Positions 45,362 to 53,943 of a stretch of DNA of 64,000 bases are shown here, piece after piece (position 1 is the first letter of the stretch; each line of letters opens with the position of its first letter). The position numbers and the translations under genes are program-made. The stretch lies in NCBI GenBank assembly GCA_963770295.1, contig CAVYPA010000009.1, forward strand, positions 1 through 64,000, in the 5' to 3' direction. The notes beneath the pieces are model-generated. The model did not search any database. It saw only the letters and a program-made list of their open reading frames with translations, and was not told the DNA's origin. Origin of the DNA: AWTP1-13 sp963770295 (GTDB lineage: Bacteria; Pseudomonadota; Alphaproteobacteria; Rhizobiales; Hyphomicrobiaceae).

Positions 45362-45439
45362 GTATTGGCGCCTGAGCGGATCCTAAGTATGTTGGTCCAA
45401 AGTCTAAGGCCGAGCTTGCGGCCGCGCGCTTAGACCCAC

Positions 45440-45685
45440 CTAGGCCCACCGCCCCGATCGCGACTTATCGCGGGCGCCGCCGGCACCATCCACCGGCAAA
45501 ATCGACGTCGGCGTGCACAGCGCAAACGCCGCATAACCGCTCGCGCTGGCGTCAATTTGCTCCTGCACTTCGGCTTGGGTGGGCAGATGCGGCCAATCGC
45601 AAACCACCGTCATAACCCCATCACCCCGAACGGCGATCAGGATATGCGTCTTGTAATCGATTGGCAGTGGGCTGTTGTTTTGCAT
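45440..45685 (-). CDS. Small hypothetical protein
   Basis: 81 residues from the ATG at 45685, which has an AGGCAGCAGG site upstream. The middle is protein-like (KTHILIAVRGDGVMTVVCDW then PTQAEVQEQIDASASGYAAF), probably a small beta-alpha fold. The end is Gly/Arg-rich. No family recognised. Confidence 0.55.
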   Translation of the reverse strand: MQNNSPLPIDYKTHILIAVRGDGVMTVVCDWPHLPTQAEVQEQIDASASGYAAFALCTPTSILPVDGAGGARDKSRSGRWA

Positions 45686-45922
45686 GTCCTGCTGCCTTTG
45701 AGCGGCTCTACCCGAACCTCCGCCATAGCAGGGAACCAATGGCTTGGCTGCGGAAAGCCCCTGGGCAAGCCCCACACTCTCAAAATGGTATCGCCGTGTA
45801 GGACTCTCAAGATACACCAAGGTGCCAAAACAATAACGCCGATTAGCCCGGCTGCCCGGCTATCCTAGCCTCAGGCGGGGCAGCCAAAGGCTGCCGGGGC
45901 GCCAGCACTCGAGGAGGCCACA

Positions 45923-46291
45923 GTGATCAGTGCGCGAAATGCCGACGTCACGGAAATCCGGGTCACCTCGGTTGAGGGCAAACCGACCTACGGCGGCGAA
46001 CTTGCGATAAAGCCGCTCATCAAGGGCGACGAGATGACCTTTCTGGAGATCCGCTACGCCGCCGGGGTCGGCGCGCCACTGCACGCCCATACGCACGAAT
46101 CGATTGCCTACGTCGTCAGCGGCAAGGTGAAGTCGACCGTCGGCAGCACGGCCTTCATCATGGGACCCGGCGATGTCTGCCGGCATCCCAAAGGCGTGCT
46201 GCACGGCCTTGAGGCGATCGAGGACTCCGTGGTGGTGGAAATCAAATCGCCGGCGCCAGACCTCGCCAGCTTCTTTGGTCTGCGCAAATAG
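45923..46291 (+). CDS. Cupin-domain protein
   Basis: 122 residues from a GTG with a perfect GAGGAGG site. Both cupin motifs are present: GAPLHAHTHESIAYVVSGKV (three His and a Glu) and GDVCRHPKGVLHGLEAIEDS (His). The barrel should bind a divalent metal. No signal peptide, so it is cytoplasmic. Downstream, after 190 bases, is the dimethylformamidase-like gene. Its role is not predictable. Confidence 0.88.
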   Translation: MISARNADVTEIRVTSVEGKPTYGGELAIKPLIKGDEMTFLEIRYAAGVGAPLHAHTHESIAYVVSGKVKSTVGSTAFIMGPGDVCRHPKGVLHGLEAIEDSVVVEIKSPAPDLASFFGLRK

Positions 46292-46477
46292 CCACCTTGG
46301 TACGCTGCCGGGGCCCGAGACGTTGGCTGCGTGCCATCCCCTCGCCGGCACCGGCTTTCAGCGGCAGGCCCCAGCGGCAGGCAAGGGCGTGCGCATTGGC
46401 GGCCGGCGCCGGCGATTGCCAGATGAGTCTTGCTTGGTCATGATGCGGGGCTTGCCAAAACCGTCCAACAGCGCGCC

Positions 46478-48727
46478 ATGATCCCGCTTACCGGCTACGC
46501 AGACCGCCTCTCTGTCCGTCCCGCAGAAAGCATCCGTTTTCACGTGTCGAATGCCACCGGCAGCGCGATCGCCTCGGCTACAATCGTGCGCGTGATTTCC
46601 GCCGACGCGAACCCCGCCGGGCCTGGCATCCGCACGGAGCGGGTGGATGCCAGCGTGCGCGCGATTGCGCCCTGCCAAGCGCAAACGGTCACGCCCGGCT
46701 CCTACGGCGTGGCCGATCTCGGCACCACCCTAGAGGGGCTCAGCGCCCTGACGGTGATCGCCAGCATCTGTCCGACGAGCGTCGCCGGCGTCAGCCGACC
46801 GATCCTGACCGCATTTTCGCAACAGGGTGTTGGGTTTGCTCTCGCCATCGCCGAAGACGGAAGCGCGTGCGCCACGCTCGGCGGCGCCATTGGCGCACCC
46901 AGCAAAATCTCAACGGGCCTAGGCTTGCGCGAAGGCGCTTGGGCGCGGGTCTGGATGACGTGGGATGCCGCGACAGCCACCCTCACCGTTGGCCAGCAGC
47001 CCCTTTTGCGCGGTGAGCCGGACGGCGACGCCCGTGTGGCGAGCGGCCGCCACCACGGGCCCTTTCCGGCCGCCGGGCCAAAGGTGCTGATCGGCGCAGC
47101 GGGCGGCCCAGGGCCCACCTTCAACGGGCGCATCGAGCGCCCCATGCTGTTCAACCGCCGGCTCGATAGCGGCGAGATTGCGCGCGCCGCACGGCGGGAC
47201 ATGCTGCCGGGACTGGTGGCGTGCTGGGACTTTGCGCAAGAGATAGCCGGCACGCACATCATCGACGTCGGGCCGCACCAGTTTCATGGCACGCTTTGCA
47301 ACATGCCGACGCGGGCCGTGACCGGTTCGACTTGGTCTGGACGAGAGATGTGTTGGCGCCATGCCGCGGACGAGTACGCCGCCATTCATTTCCATGACGA
47401 CGACATCGTCGATTGCCGCTGGCCGGCGACGCACGAATGGACGCTGCCGTCCAACCTAAAGTCGGGCTCCTATGCCCTGGTTCTCGAAGCCGGTCAGGCG
47501 CGGGAAAACATTCCCTTCTTTGTCGTACCGCCCATCGGCAAGCCGCGCGCCAAAATCCTCGTTCTGATGTCGACCTTTACCTACGTCATCTATCAAAACA
47601 ACGCCCGGCTCGAGTGGCTGACCGATCCCGATTGGCGCCAAACCTGGCAGGCTCTGAGCAAGGCGTGGAACGGCTATCCGAATTACCCTGGCGAGCATCC
47701 GGAATTCGGCTGGTCCACCTATAACTACCACACGGATAAAACCGGCATCTGTTTTGCATCCTGGCATCGCCCGATGTTGAATGTGCGCATCGGCTACATC
47801 ACCTACCCGCACGAGGACCTGCGCGCTTCCGGCCTGCGCCATTACCCTGCCGATCACCATTTGCTGTCCTGGCTCGAGGCGAAGGGCTACGAGTTCGATG
47901 TGCTTACCGATTGGGAGCTGCACCATGACGGTCACCGCGCCTTGCAGCCCTATGCCGTCGTGCTGACGGGAACCCACCCCGAGTACCACACGCGCCAGAT
48001 GCTCGATGCGCTCGAGGCCTATCGCGATGGCGGTGGCCGCTTCTGCTATCTCGGGGGTAACGGCTTCTACTGGAAGATCGCGCTCGCCCAGGATCAACCC
48101 GGCTTGCTCGAGATACGCCGTGCCGAGGGCGGTATCCGTGCCTGGGCTGCCGAGGTCGGCGAATACTACAACCAGCTCGACGGCGAATATGGCGGCCTGT
48201 GGCGGCGCAATGGCCGCCCGCCGCAAGAACTGGTCGGGGTAGGCTTTACCGCGCAAGGCAATTTCGCCGGCTCTTATTATCGTCTCAAACCGGGCGTGCG
48301 CGAGGACGCCCGCGTCGCCTGGATGTTCGCCGGCATCGAGGACGACACCATCGGCGATTTCGGCTTGTCGGGCCACGGCGCCGCCGGCTTCGAGCTCGAT
48401 CGCACCGACAAACGCTTAGGCACGCCGCGGCACGCGGTCGTCGTCGCTGCCAGCGAAAACCACCCACCGGAAACCCCATGGGTGCTTGTGCCGGAGGAAT
48501 ATCTGACCCACTTGTCGACAACGACCGGTCAGCCGCCCGCCGAGATGATCCGCGCCGACATGACCTTTTTCGAAACGGCGAACGGCAAGGGCGCCGTGTT
48601 CTCCACGGGGTCAATTACCTTTTGCGGCTCGCTGCCGAGCAATGGCTATGACAACAACATCTCGCGCCTGTTCGCCAACGTGCTCGACCGCTTTCTTGAC
48701 CCGAGCCCCTTCGCGCGGCCCGCATGA
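46478..48727 (+). CDS. N,N-dimethylformamidase large-subunit-like protein
   Basis: About 749 residues, the usual size for dimethylformamidase (DMFase) beta subunits. An N-terminal Ig-like region is followed by a LamG-like part (GRIERPMLFNRRLDSGEIAR) and a C-terminal catalytic region with LVLMSTFTYVIYQNNARLEW, GWSTYNYHTDKTGICFAS, VLTGTHPEYHTRQMLDALEA and FCYLGGNGFYWKIA. DMFases use a mononuclear iron held by two Tyr and a Glu; candidate ligands are in these stretches (inference). The known enzyme also needs a small subunit, and no such gene is next to it, so the substrate may be another formamide or amide. Confidence 0.85.
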   Translation: MIPLTGYADRLSVRPAESIRFHVSNATGSAIASATIVRVISADANPAGPGIRTERVDASVRAIAPCQAQTVTPGSYGVADLGTTLEGLSALTVIASICPTSVAGVSRPILTAFSQQGVGFALAIAEDGSACATLGGAIGAPSKISTGLGLREGAWARVWMTWDAATATLTVGQQPLLRGEPDGDARVASGRHHGPFPAAGPKVLIGAAGGPGPTFNGRIERPMLFNRRLDSGEIARAARRDMLPGLVACWDFAQEIAGTHIIDVGPHQFHGTLCNMPTRAVTGSTWSGREMCWRHAADEYAAIHFHDDDIVDCRWPATHEWTLPSNLKSGSYALVLEAGQARENIPFFVVPPIGKPRAKILVLMSTFTYVIYQNNARLEWLTDPDWRQTWQALSKAWNGYPNYPGEHPEFGWSTYNYHTDKTGICFASWHRPMLNVRIGYITYPHEDLRASGLRHYPADHHLLSWLEAKGYEFDVLTDWELHHDGHRALQPYAVVLTGTHPEYHTRQMLDALEAYRDGGGRFCYLGGNGFYWKIALAQDQPGLLEIRRAEGGIRAWAAEVGEYYNQLDGEYGGLWRRNGRPPQELVGVGFTAQGNFAGSYYRLKPGVREDARVAWMFAGIEDDTIGDFGLSGHGAAGFELDRTDKRLGTPRHAVVVAASENHPPETPWVLVPEEYLTHLSTTTGQPPAEMIRADMTFFETANGKGAVFSTGSITFCGSLPSNGYDNNISRLFANVLDRFLDPSPFARPA

Positions 48728-48748
48728 GCCCCGCCCCTGGCCGCCGGC

Positions 48749-49996
48749 TCACAGCTCCTTTTCGGCGAGACGGCGGAATTCATCGGGAACGGACCTTGGG
48801 CGCCCGCCGGCGAGCGAGGCGTAGCGAACCGCGTCCCATCCGAAGCGATCGCGGATCGCATCAATGGCGCGGTCTGCCCGCGCCCGCGCCGCCCCCTTTC
48901 GCGAGCCGGGACGACGCGCCTCGTCTGCCAGGCCAAGCGGTAGTTCGAGTTGGATTATTGGGCGTCGCTCCAGGTTCGACACGGAAATCGCCAAGAGTGA
49001 GATCGTGCGCTCGCCAGCGTGCTTCGCCAGGACGGCGCGCACGAGATCCTCGGCGATCTCGGCAAGCATCGCCGTCTGCGCCACCGCTTGAGGCAACGTC
49101 ACGGAGTGCGTAACCGAGCGCAGATCGGCGAAACGAACGCGCACCGACACCGTCCGACCCGGGCGCGATTTGGCCCGCAGCCGCGCGCCGATCCGGTCGG
49201 CAAGATGCCAAAGCACCGGCGTGAAAACGCTTGGCCGTGCCGGCTGCTTGCCCAGCGCCGACTGCGCTCCTGCCGACTGCGCCTGGTGCTCGGTCTTGAT
49301 CGCGCGCGCATCGCAATTCCAGGCGAGATTTGCCAGCTTGGCTCCCAGCGCTCGACCAAGCAGAGTTCGCAATCGCTGATCCGGCATAGCCGCCAACTCA
49401 CCGATCTTGCACACGCCGGCCGCGGCAAGTCGCGCCTTGGCAACGGGGCCGACGCCCCACAGCAATTCGACGGGAAGGTCGTGAAGGAAGGCGAGCTCGG
49501 CGTCGGGGTCGACAACGAGCAAGCCGTCGGGCTTGGCCACTTGCGAGGCGATCTTGGCGAGATGTTTGGTGCGCGCCACGCCCACCGAGATCGGTAGTCC
49601 GAGCTCCGCGCGCACCCGGCGCCGGATCGTCTTGGCAATCTCGGCAGGCGAACCAAACAGACGTTCACACCCCGCCACGTCGGCGAAGGCCTCGTCGATG
49701 GAGAGCCGCTCGACGAGCGGCGTGTAGTCGCTGAGGAGGCTCAGCGCCGCATCGCCCAACCGTTGATAGGCATCGAAGTGCCCAGCAACAAAACGCAACT
49801 GCGGACAGAGCTCGCGCGCGCGCCACCCCGACATCCCGCCGCGAACGCCAAACGCCTTGGCCTCATAAGACGCGGCCAGCACCACCCCGCCCCCGACGGC
49901 GATGGGCTTGCCGCGCAGGGACGGATCGAGCAGCTGCTCCACCGACGCATAGAAGGCATCGAGATCCGCATGGAGGATGCTGGCCGAACCTTGCAC
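48749..49996 (-). CDS. dinB: DNA polymerase IV, Y family
   Basis: 415 residues from the GTG at 49996. Palm motifs: SILHADLDAFYASVEQLLDP (metal Asp), VERLSIDEAFADVAG (Ser-Ile-Asp-Glu), then the helix-hairpin-helix LLWGVGPVAKARLAAAGV and the little-finger domain. It copies damaged DNA with low fidelity in the SOS response. The frame is open to 50248 with an ATG at 50113, but that ATG lies inside the -10/LexA site, so it cannot be on the transcript. The GTG at 49996 has AAAGGA 8 bases upstream and begins just before the conserved domain. Confidence 0.92.
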   Translation of the reverse strand: MQGSASILHADLDAFYASVEQLLDPSLRGKPIAVGGGVVLAASYEAKAFGVRGGMSGWRARELCPQLRFVAGHFDAYQRLGDAALSLLSDYTPLVERLSIDEAFADVAGCERLFGSPAEIAKTIRRRVRAELGLPISVGVARTKHLAKIASQVAKPDGLLVVDPDAELAFLHDLPVELLWGVGPVAKARLAAAGVCKIGELAAMPDQRLRTLLGRALGAKLANLAWNCDARAIKTEHQAQSAGAQSALGKQPARPSVFTPVLWHLADRIGARLRAKSRPGRTVSVRVRFADLRSVTHSVTLPQAVAQTAMLAEIAEDLVRAVLAKHAGERTISLLAISVSNLERRPIIQLELPLGLADEARRPGSRKGAARARADRAIDAIRDRFGWDAVRYASLAGGRPRSVPDEFRRLAEKEL

Positions 49997-50024
49997 GCAA
50001 ACGGTCCTTTGCTCCCCCCTCGAA

Positions 50025-50081
50025 CCGCTCGGGCCGCTCGGGCCGCTCGGGCCGCTCGGGCCGCTCGGGCCGAGATTGCGC
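50025..50081 (-). repeat. Six copies of a 9-bp repeat in the dinB leader
   Basis: CCGCTCGGG is repeated six times without change and once in part. It lies between the SOS promoter and the dinB GTG start. Read in the dinB frame it would give Gly-Pro-Ser repeats. Confidence 0.9.
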
Positions 50082-50107
50082 CCTGGCGCGATGGGTTGAA
50101 ATGAAAA

Positions 50108-50140
50108 GAACATAAAGCGAACATTGGCCGACCTTGTCAA
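50108..50140 (-). promoter_or_regulatory. SOS promoter of dinB with LexA box
   Basis: On the minus strand TTGACA (50140-50135), a 17-base spacer and CTTTAT (50117-50112) form a promoter. GTTC-N7-GTTC (50122-50108), the alphaproteobacterial LexA box, covers the -10. LexA bound here would block RNA polymerase directly. Confidence 0.88.
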
Positions 50141-50352
50141 GGGCCAAGACCCGTTCAGCGCTCCTTGCGCACGATCAAAAAACATGCCGCTCAGAATGCG
50201 TTGCCGCCTGCCCCAGCCGCCACGGCAGCGTGGCTGTCGCGGCGCCACCGAGCCCGGAGGGCGCTCATGAGCGCTTGGATATGGCGCTTGGATGGTGTGG
50301 GCGGCAGCGCAATAATAGGCTTCACCATCGATCGCAACCGGAGAGACCAGCC

Positions 50353-51582
50353 ATGAGCGTTGGCGTCGAGCTCGATTGCCTCAAGGGCATTCGCGTCGTG
50401 GACTTCACGCAGTTCGAGGCCGGGCCCTCCTGCACGGAGTTGCTGGCCTGGCTCGGCGCCGAGGTCGTAAAGATCGAAAACCTACGGACCGGCGATCCCG
50501 GGCGCCGTCTCCGGTCCGGCCAGCCCGATGATGACCCGTGGTATTTCCATCAATTCAATGCCAACAAAAAGTCGGTGACCTTGAACCTCAAGTCAGCGCG
50601 CGGCCTCGAAATCGTGCGGGCGCTCCTGGCGCGGGCCGATGTCACGGTCGAGAACATGGCCCCCGGCACCATCGAAAGGCTCGGCCTCGGTTATGACACC
50701 GTCAAGGCCATCAATCCCGGCATTATCTATTGCCAGGTCAAGGGCTTTGGCGCCGGCAGCCCCTATGAGAAGAACCTGGCCTTCGACATGATTGCCCAGG
50801 CGGCGGGCGGCACCATCAGCGTCACCGGCGAAGGCGACCGCGCCCCGGTCAAACCCGGCCCGTCCCTAGGAGACACGGGTACCGGCATGCTGATGGCCAT
50901 CAGCATCTTGGCGGCCCTCTACCAGCGCTCCAAGAACGGTCAGGGCCGCCTGCTCCAGGTGGCCATGCAGGACGCGATGCTCCATTACATGCGCGTCCCA
51001 TTCTCGCGAACGCAGCGCAGCGGCGAAGCCGTGCTGCGCGACGGCAGCAGCCGATCCACGCCGGGCGGGCTTACGCCTTCGGCGCTTTACCCGTGCCAAC
51101 CCGGTGGGCCCAACGATTATGTCTACGTCTTCTGCAGTCGTGCCAACCCTGAACATTGGCAGCGCCTGCTCAAGGTCATCGGCCGAGAGGATCTGCGCGG
51201 GGACGCCCGCTACGACACCCAGCAGGCACGCAGCGCGCGCGCCGCAGAAGTCGACGCCATCATCACCGCCTGGACCCGCCAGCATTCCAAGCAAGAGGCG
51301 ATGCGGCTATTTGGCTCCGCTGGCGTGCCGGCCGGAGCGGTTTTCGACACGCTCGAACTGATGCACGATCCTTCATTTGTTGAGCGTGGCCTCATGCAGA
51401 CGGTCGATCATCCCACAACCGGTGAAGTCAAAATGCCCGCTTGGCCCGTGCGCTTCGACGGCGCGCCGCCGAAGCTCAAACCTTCACCGCAACTCGGTCA
51501 GCATGTCGAGGACGTGCTCGGCTCATGGCTGGGCATTGCAGCCACAGAGATCGCCGCACTCCGCCAGGAGGGCATCGTCTAA
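50353..51582 (+). CDS. CaiB/BaiF family (class III) CoA-transferase
   Basis: 409 residues from the ATG at 50353, with GGAGAG upstream. Class III CoA-transferase signatures: KGIRVVDFTQFEAGPSCTEL, LAWLGAEVVKIE, DVTVENMAPGTIERLGLGYD, and LGDTGTGMLMAISILAALYQ with the catalytic Asp that forms the acyl anhydride. They move CoA between carboxylic acids. An SDR gene follows 68 bases downstream on the same strand, so the two likely share a catabolic pathway for an organic acid; the substrate cannot be told. Confidence 0.92.
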   Translation: MSVGVELDCLKGIRVVDFTQFEAGPSCTELLAWLGAEVVKIENLRTGDPGRRLRSGQPDDDPWYFHQFNANKKSVTLNLKSARGLEIVRALLARADVTVENMAPGTIERLGLGYDTVKAINPGIIYCQVKGFGAGSPYEKNLAFDMIAQAAGGTISVTGEGDRAPVKPGPSLGDTGTGMLMAISILAALYQRSKNGQGRLLQVAMQDAMLHYMRVPFSRTQRSGEAVLRDGSSRSTPGGLTPSALYPCQPGGPNDYVYVFCSRANPEHWQRLLKVIGREDLRGDARYDTQQARSARAAEVDAIITAWTRQHSKQEAMRLFGSAGVPAGAVFDTLELMHDPSFVERGLMQTVDHPTTGEVKMPAWPVRFDGAPPKLKPSPQLGQHVEDVLGSWLGIAATEIAALRQEGIV

Positions 51583-51650
51583 AGGCTCATCGCCTTGTGC
51601 CGGGATCGAATGTGGCTCGCGGCACCTGAACAGACCATGGGGGGATCCGT

Positions 51651-52472
51651 ATGCTCAGTCTCAAGGACAAAGTCGTTTTCATTTCGGGGGCCGGCTCGGT
51701 CGGCGACGACCCCGATGCCAAGATCTGGGGCAACGGCAAGGCAACGGCCGTGTTGCTGGCGCGCCAGGGCGGCAAGATTTATGGCGTCGATGTGCGCAAG
51801 CAGGCCGCCGACGTCACCAAAGCCATCATCGAGCGGGAGGGCGGCACTTGCCGCACCCGTGCCGTCGACATGACCAAGGCGAAGGAGGTCGAGGCGGCGG
51901 TCGCCGACTGTATGGGCGCGTTTGGGCGTATCGACGTGCTCATTAACAACGTCGGCGGCTCAGCCCCCGGCACCGCCGTCACCATGAGCGAGGAAGTTTG
52001 GGATCGACAGATCGACCATAACCTCAAGACCGCGTTCCTCGCCTGCAAATACGTGCTGCCGATCATGGAGAAGCAGGGCAGGGGCGCCATCGTCAACTTG
52101 GCATCGGTGGCCGGTCTGCGCATGTCTCCCGAGCGTGCCCATCTCGCCTATTCGACGACCAAGCTCGGTATCCTCGCCTTTTCCAAATCGACGGCGATCG
52201 CCTATGCCAAAAAAGGCATTCGCTGCAATACCGTGATCCCCGGCTTGATGCATACCGCCCTGGTTGAGCATCGCTTGGCCAAGACCATCGGCGCCAACGA
52301 CGTGCAAGGGCTGATTGACAAGCGCAATGCACAATGCCCGACCGGCAAGATGGGAGACGCATGGGACATCGCACACGCCGTGCTGTTCCTCGCCTCCGAT
52401 GAGGCCCGCTATATCACGGCAGCCGAGATCCTGGTCGACGGTGGGCTGACGGCGACCGCGGGCGTGGGATAG
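51651..52472 (+). CDS. Short-chain dehydrogenase/reductase (SDR)
   Basis: 273 residues. Rossmann start KVVFISGAGSVGDDPDAKIW (an extended glycine loop with an insertion), DVLINNVGG, and the catalytic Ser in VNLASVAGLR with Tyr-x3-Lys in LAYSTTKLGILAFSKS. The end (AAEILVDGGLTATAG) is typical. It oxidises or reduces an alcohol/ketone with NAD(P)H. It follows the CoA-transferase gene and probably acts in the same pathway. Confidence 0.92.
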   Translation: MLSLKDKVVFISGAGSVGDDPDAKIWGNGKATAVLLARQGGKIYGVDVRKQAADVTKAIIEREGGTCRTRAVDMTKAKEVEAAVADCMGAFGRIDVLINNVGGSAPGTAVTMSEEVWDRQIDHNLKTAFLACKYVLPIMEKQGRGAIVNLASVAGLRMSPERAHLAYSTTKLGILAFSKSTAIAYAKKGIRCNTVIPGLMHTALVEHRLAKTIGANDVQGLIDKRNAQCPTGKMGDAWDIAHAVLFLASDEARYITAAEILVDGGLTATAGVG

Positions 52473-52582
52473 GGCCGGCACCGCAGCCGATCGGGACGAT
52501 AGCTAGCAGTGCCCCGCTCGGCGATGCGGCCGCTTGCGCACGTCGCCTGGCTCAGGCCAGCCGCACGTGCATGGCGCGCAAG

Positions 52583-52990
52583 CTAGCGTTTGGGCAGTCG
52601 CTCGAACGTCGGCAGCCCGTCGGGAATGTGGTGGAAGGCCTGCTTGTCGACGGTGTAGATCGCAAGCTTGGGCGCGCCGAATTGGCTCGGGTCATCGAGG
52701 GTCCCGACTTTGACGATGACGGCGGGCAGGCCCTGCGGCCGCGTCGCCAGATGCGTGCCGCATTCGGCGCAGAACTCGCGCGTCACCGGCCGCTCGAGAT
52801 CGCTGCGCTTGAACGCCTTCGGCATGTCCTTGGTATAGCGGAAGCCGGCGACGGGCATGGCGAGGAACAGGTTGGGAGCGCCGCCGGTGATGTATTGGCA
52901 TTCCCGGCAGTGGCATTGCGCCTGCATCATGGGCTCGCCTTCGGCGACGTAGCGCACCTTGCCGCAGTAGCATCCGCCTTCGAAGTTCAT
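52583..52990 (-). CDS. GFA family protein (second copy)
   Basis: 135 residues from the ATG at 52990, which has GGAGG 5 bases upstream. Zinc ligands: GGCYCGKVRYVAEGEPM, QCHCRECQYITGGAPN and REFCAECGTHLATRP. The fold is the same as at 3589-4053, but the two proteins are only distant relatives. A C-terminal HHIPDGLPTFERLPKR is typical of the subgroup. The reaction is unproven. It lies between the SDR gene and the ThiE-like gene, in opposite orientation. Confidence 0.9.
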   Translation of the reverse strand: MNFEGGCYCGKVRYVAEGEPMMQAQCHCRECQYITGGAPNLFLAMPVAGFRYTKDMPKAFKRSDLERPVTREFCAECGTHLATRPQGLPAVIVKVGTLDDPSQFGAPKLAIYTVDKQAFHHIPDGLPTFERLPKR

Positions 52991-53285
52991 GGGGGCCTCC
53001 CTAGCAATCGTGCCGACGCGGGCGTGACAACCAGCGCTTTCGTTTAGCCCTTGAGGCGGGATCGAGCAATGCTGGGGGGCGATCACCCACCCTCCCCGCG
53101 CGCTCTTTCCGGGCCCGCCGGGGCGATCGCGCGCGAATTGGCCCTTTTTGTGAGACCGCTTGTGGCCGGCAAGACCCGAGCCCGCCGCCACTTTTTGCTC
53201 CATCACGCCTCCAGTCTCTTTTCCGCCTAAATGCGGCTTGATAGGCTCGGATTCGAATCTTCCGAGGGGCGCCCAGAGGAGAGCC

Positions 53286-53930
53286 GTGACGCACCTCCAG
53301 ACGGACTGCCGCATCTATCTCGTGGTCGAGGCCACCCCGGCAGCCCTAGAACAGCTGACGGCGGCCACCGAGGCTGCCGATGTTGCCTGTTGCCTGATCG
53401 TGCCCACCGCCGGGGCGGCCATCGAGGCCGCGGCCGCGCGGCCGCTGGTGGCGGCCGCCCAACAGGCCGGCGTGGCAGCCTTGATAGCCGAGGCCACCGA
53501 CCTGGTGCGGACCCTGCGCGCAGATGGGGTGCATCTGAACCCCACGCGCCATCTCCTCGACGCCCATGCCGCGGCGCGCAACACCCTGGGGCGCCAAGCC
53601 ATCATCGGCGCCGACGTAGGTGTTTCGCGTCACGACGCCATGTCGCTCGCGGAAGCCGGCGCCGACTATATTGCCTTCGGCGCCCCATCCCATCTTAAGG
53701 ACCATCCCCGCGCTCGCGAGCGGCGGGACGATCTGGTGTCATGGTGGGGAGAAATCTTCGAGGTCCCCTGCGTGGCCTTGGACGTCAATGAGCCCGCGGA
53801 AGCCGAACGGCTGGCCCGCGCCGGCGCAAACTTTGTGGCGGTGACGGCGCCGGGGAGATCGGCCGCAGCCACGCGCACGCTGGTCGCCGAGATCGGGGCG
53901 GCGATCGCCAGCAAGGCGGCGGCGGATTGA
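53286..53930 (+). CDS. Thiamine phosphate synthase-like protein (TMP-TENI family)
   Basis: 214 residues from a GTG with GAGGAGAG upstream. TIM-barrel pattern of ThiE/TenI: CRIYLVVEATPAALEQL, ALIAEATDLVRTLRADGVHL, IIGADVGVSRHDAMSLAEAG, ADYIAFGAPSHLKDH and ANFVAVTAPGRS. The ThiE residues expected for the pyrimidine substrate are not all visible, and DGVHLN replaces the typical D-G-V-H-L-G/P-Q, so it may be a ThiE-like paralogue. The Sel1-repeat gene follows 13 bases later. Confidence 0.8.
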   Translation: MTHLQTDCRIYLVVEATPAALEQLTAATEAADVACCLIVPTAGAAIEAAAARPLVAAAQQAGVAALIAEATDLVRTLRADGVHLNPTRHLLDAHAAARNTLGRQAIIGADVGVSRHDAMSLAEAGADYIAFGAPSHLKDHPRARERRDDLVSWWGEIFEVPCVALDVNEPAEAERLARAGANFVAVTAPGRSAAATRTLVAEIGAAIASKAAAD

Positions 53931-53943
53931 GGGATTGACGCCC

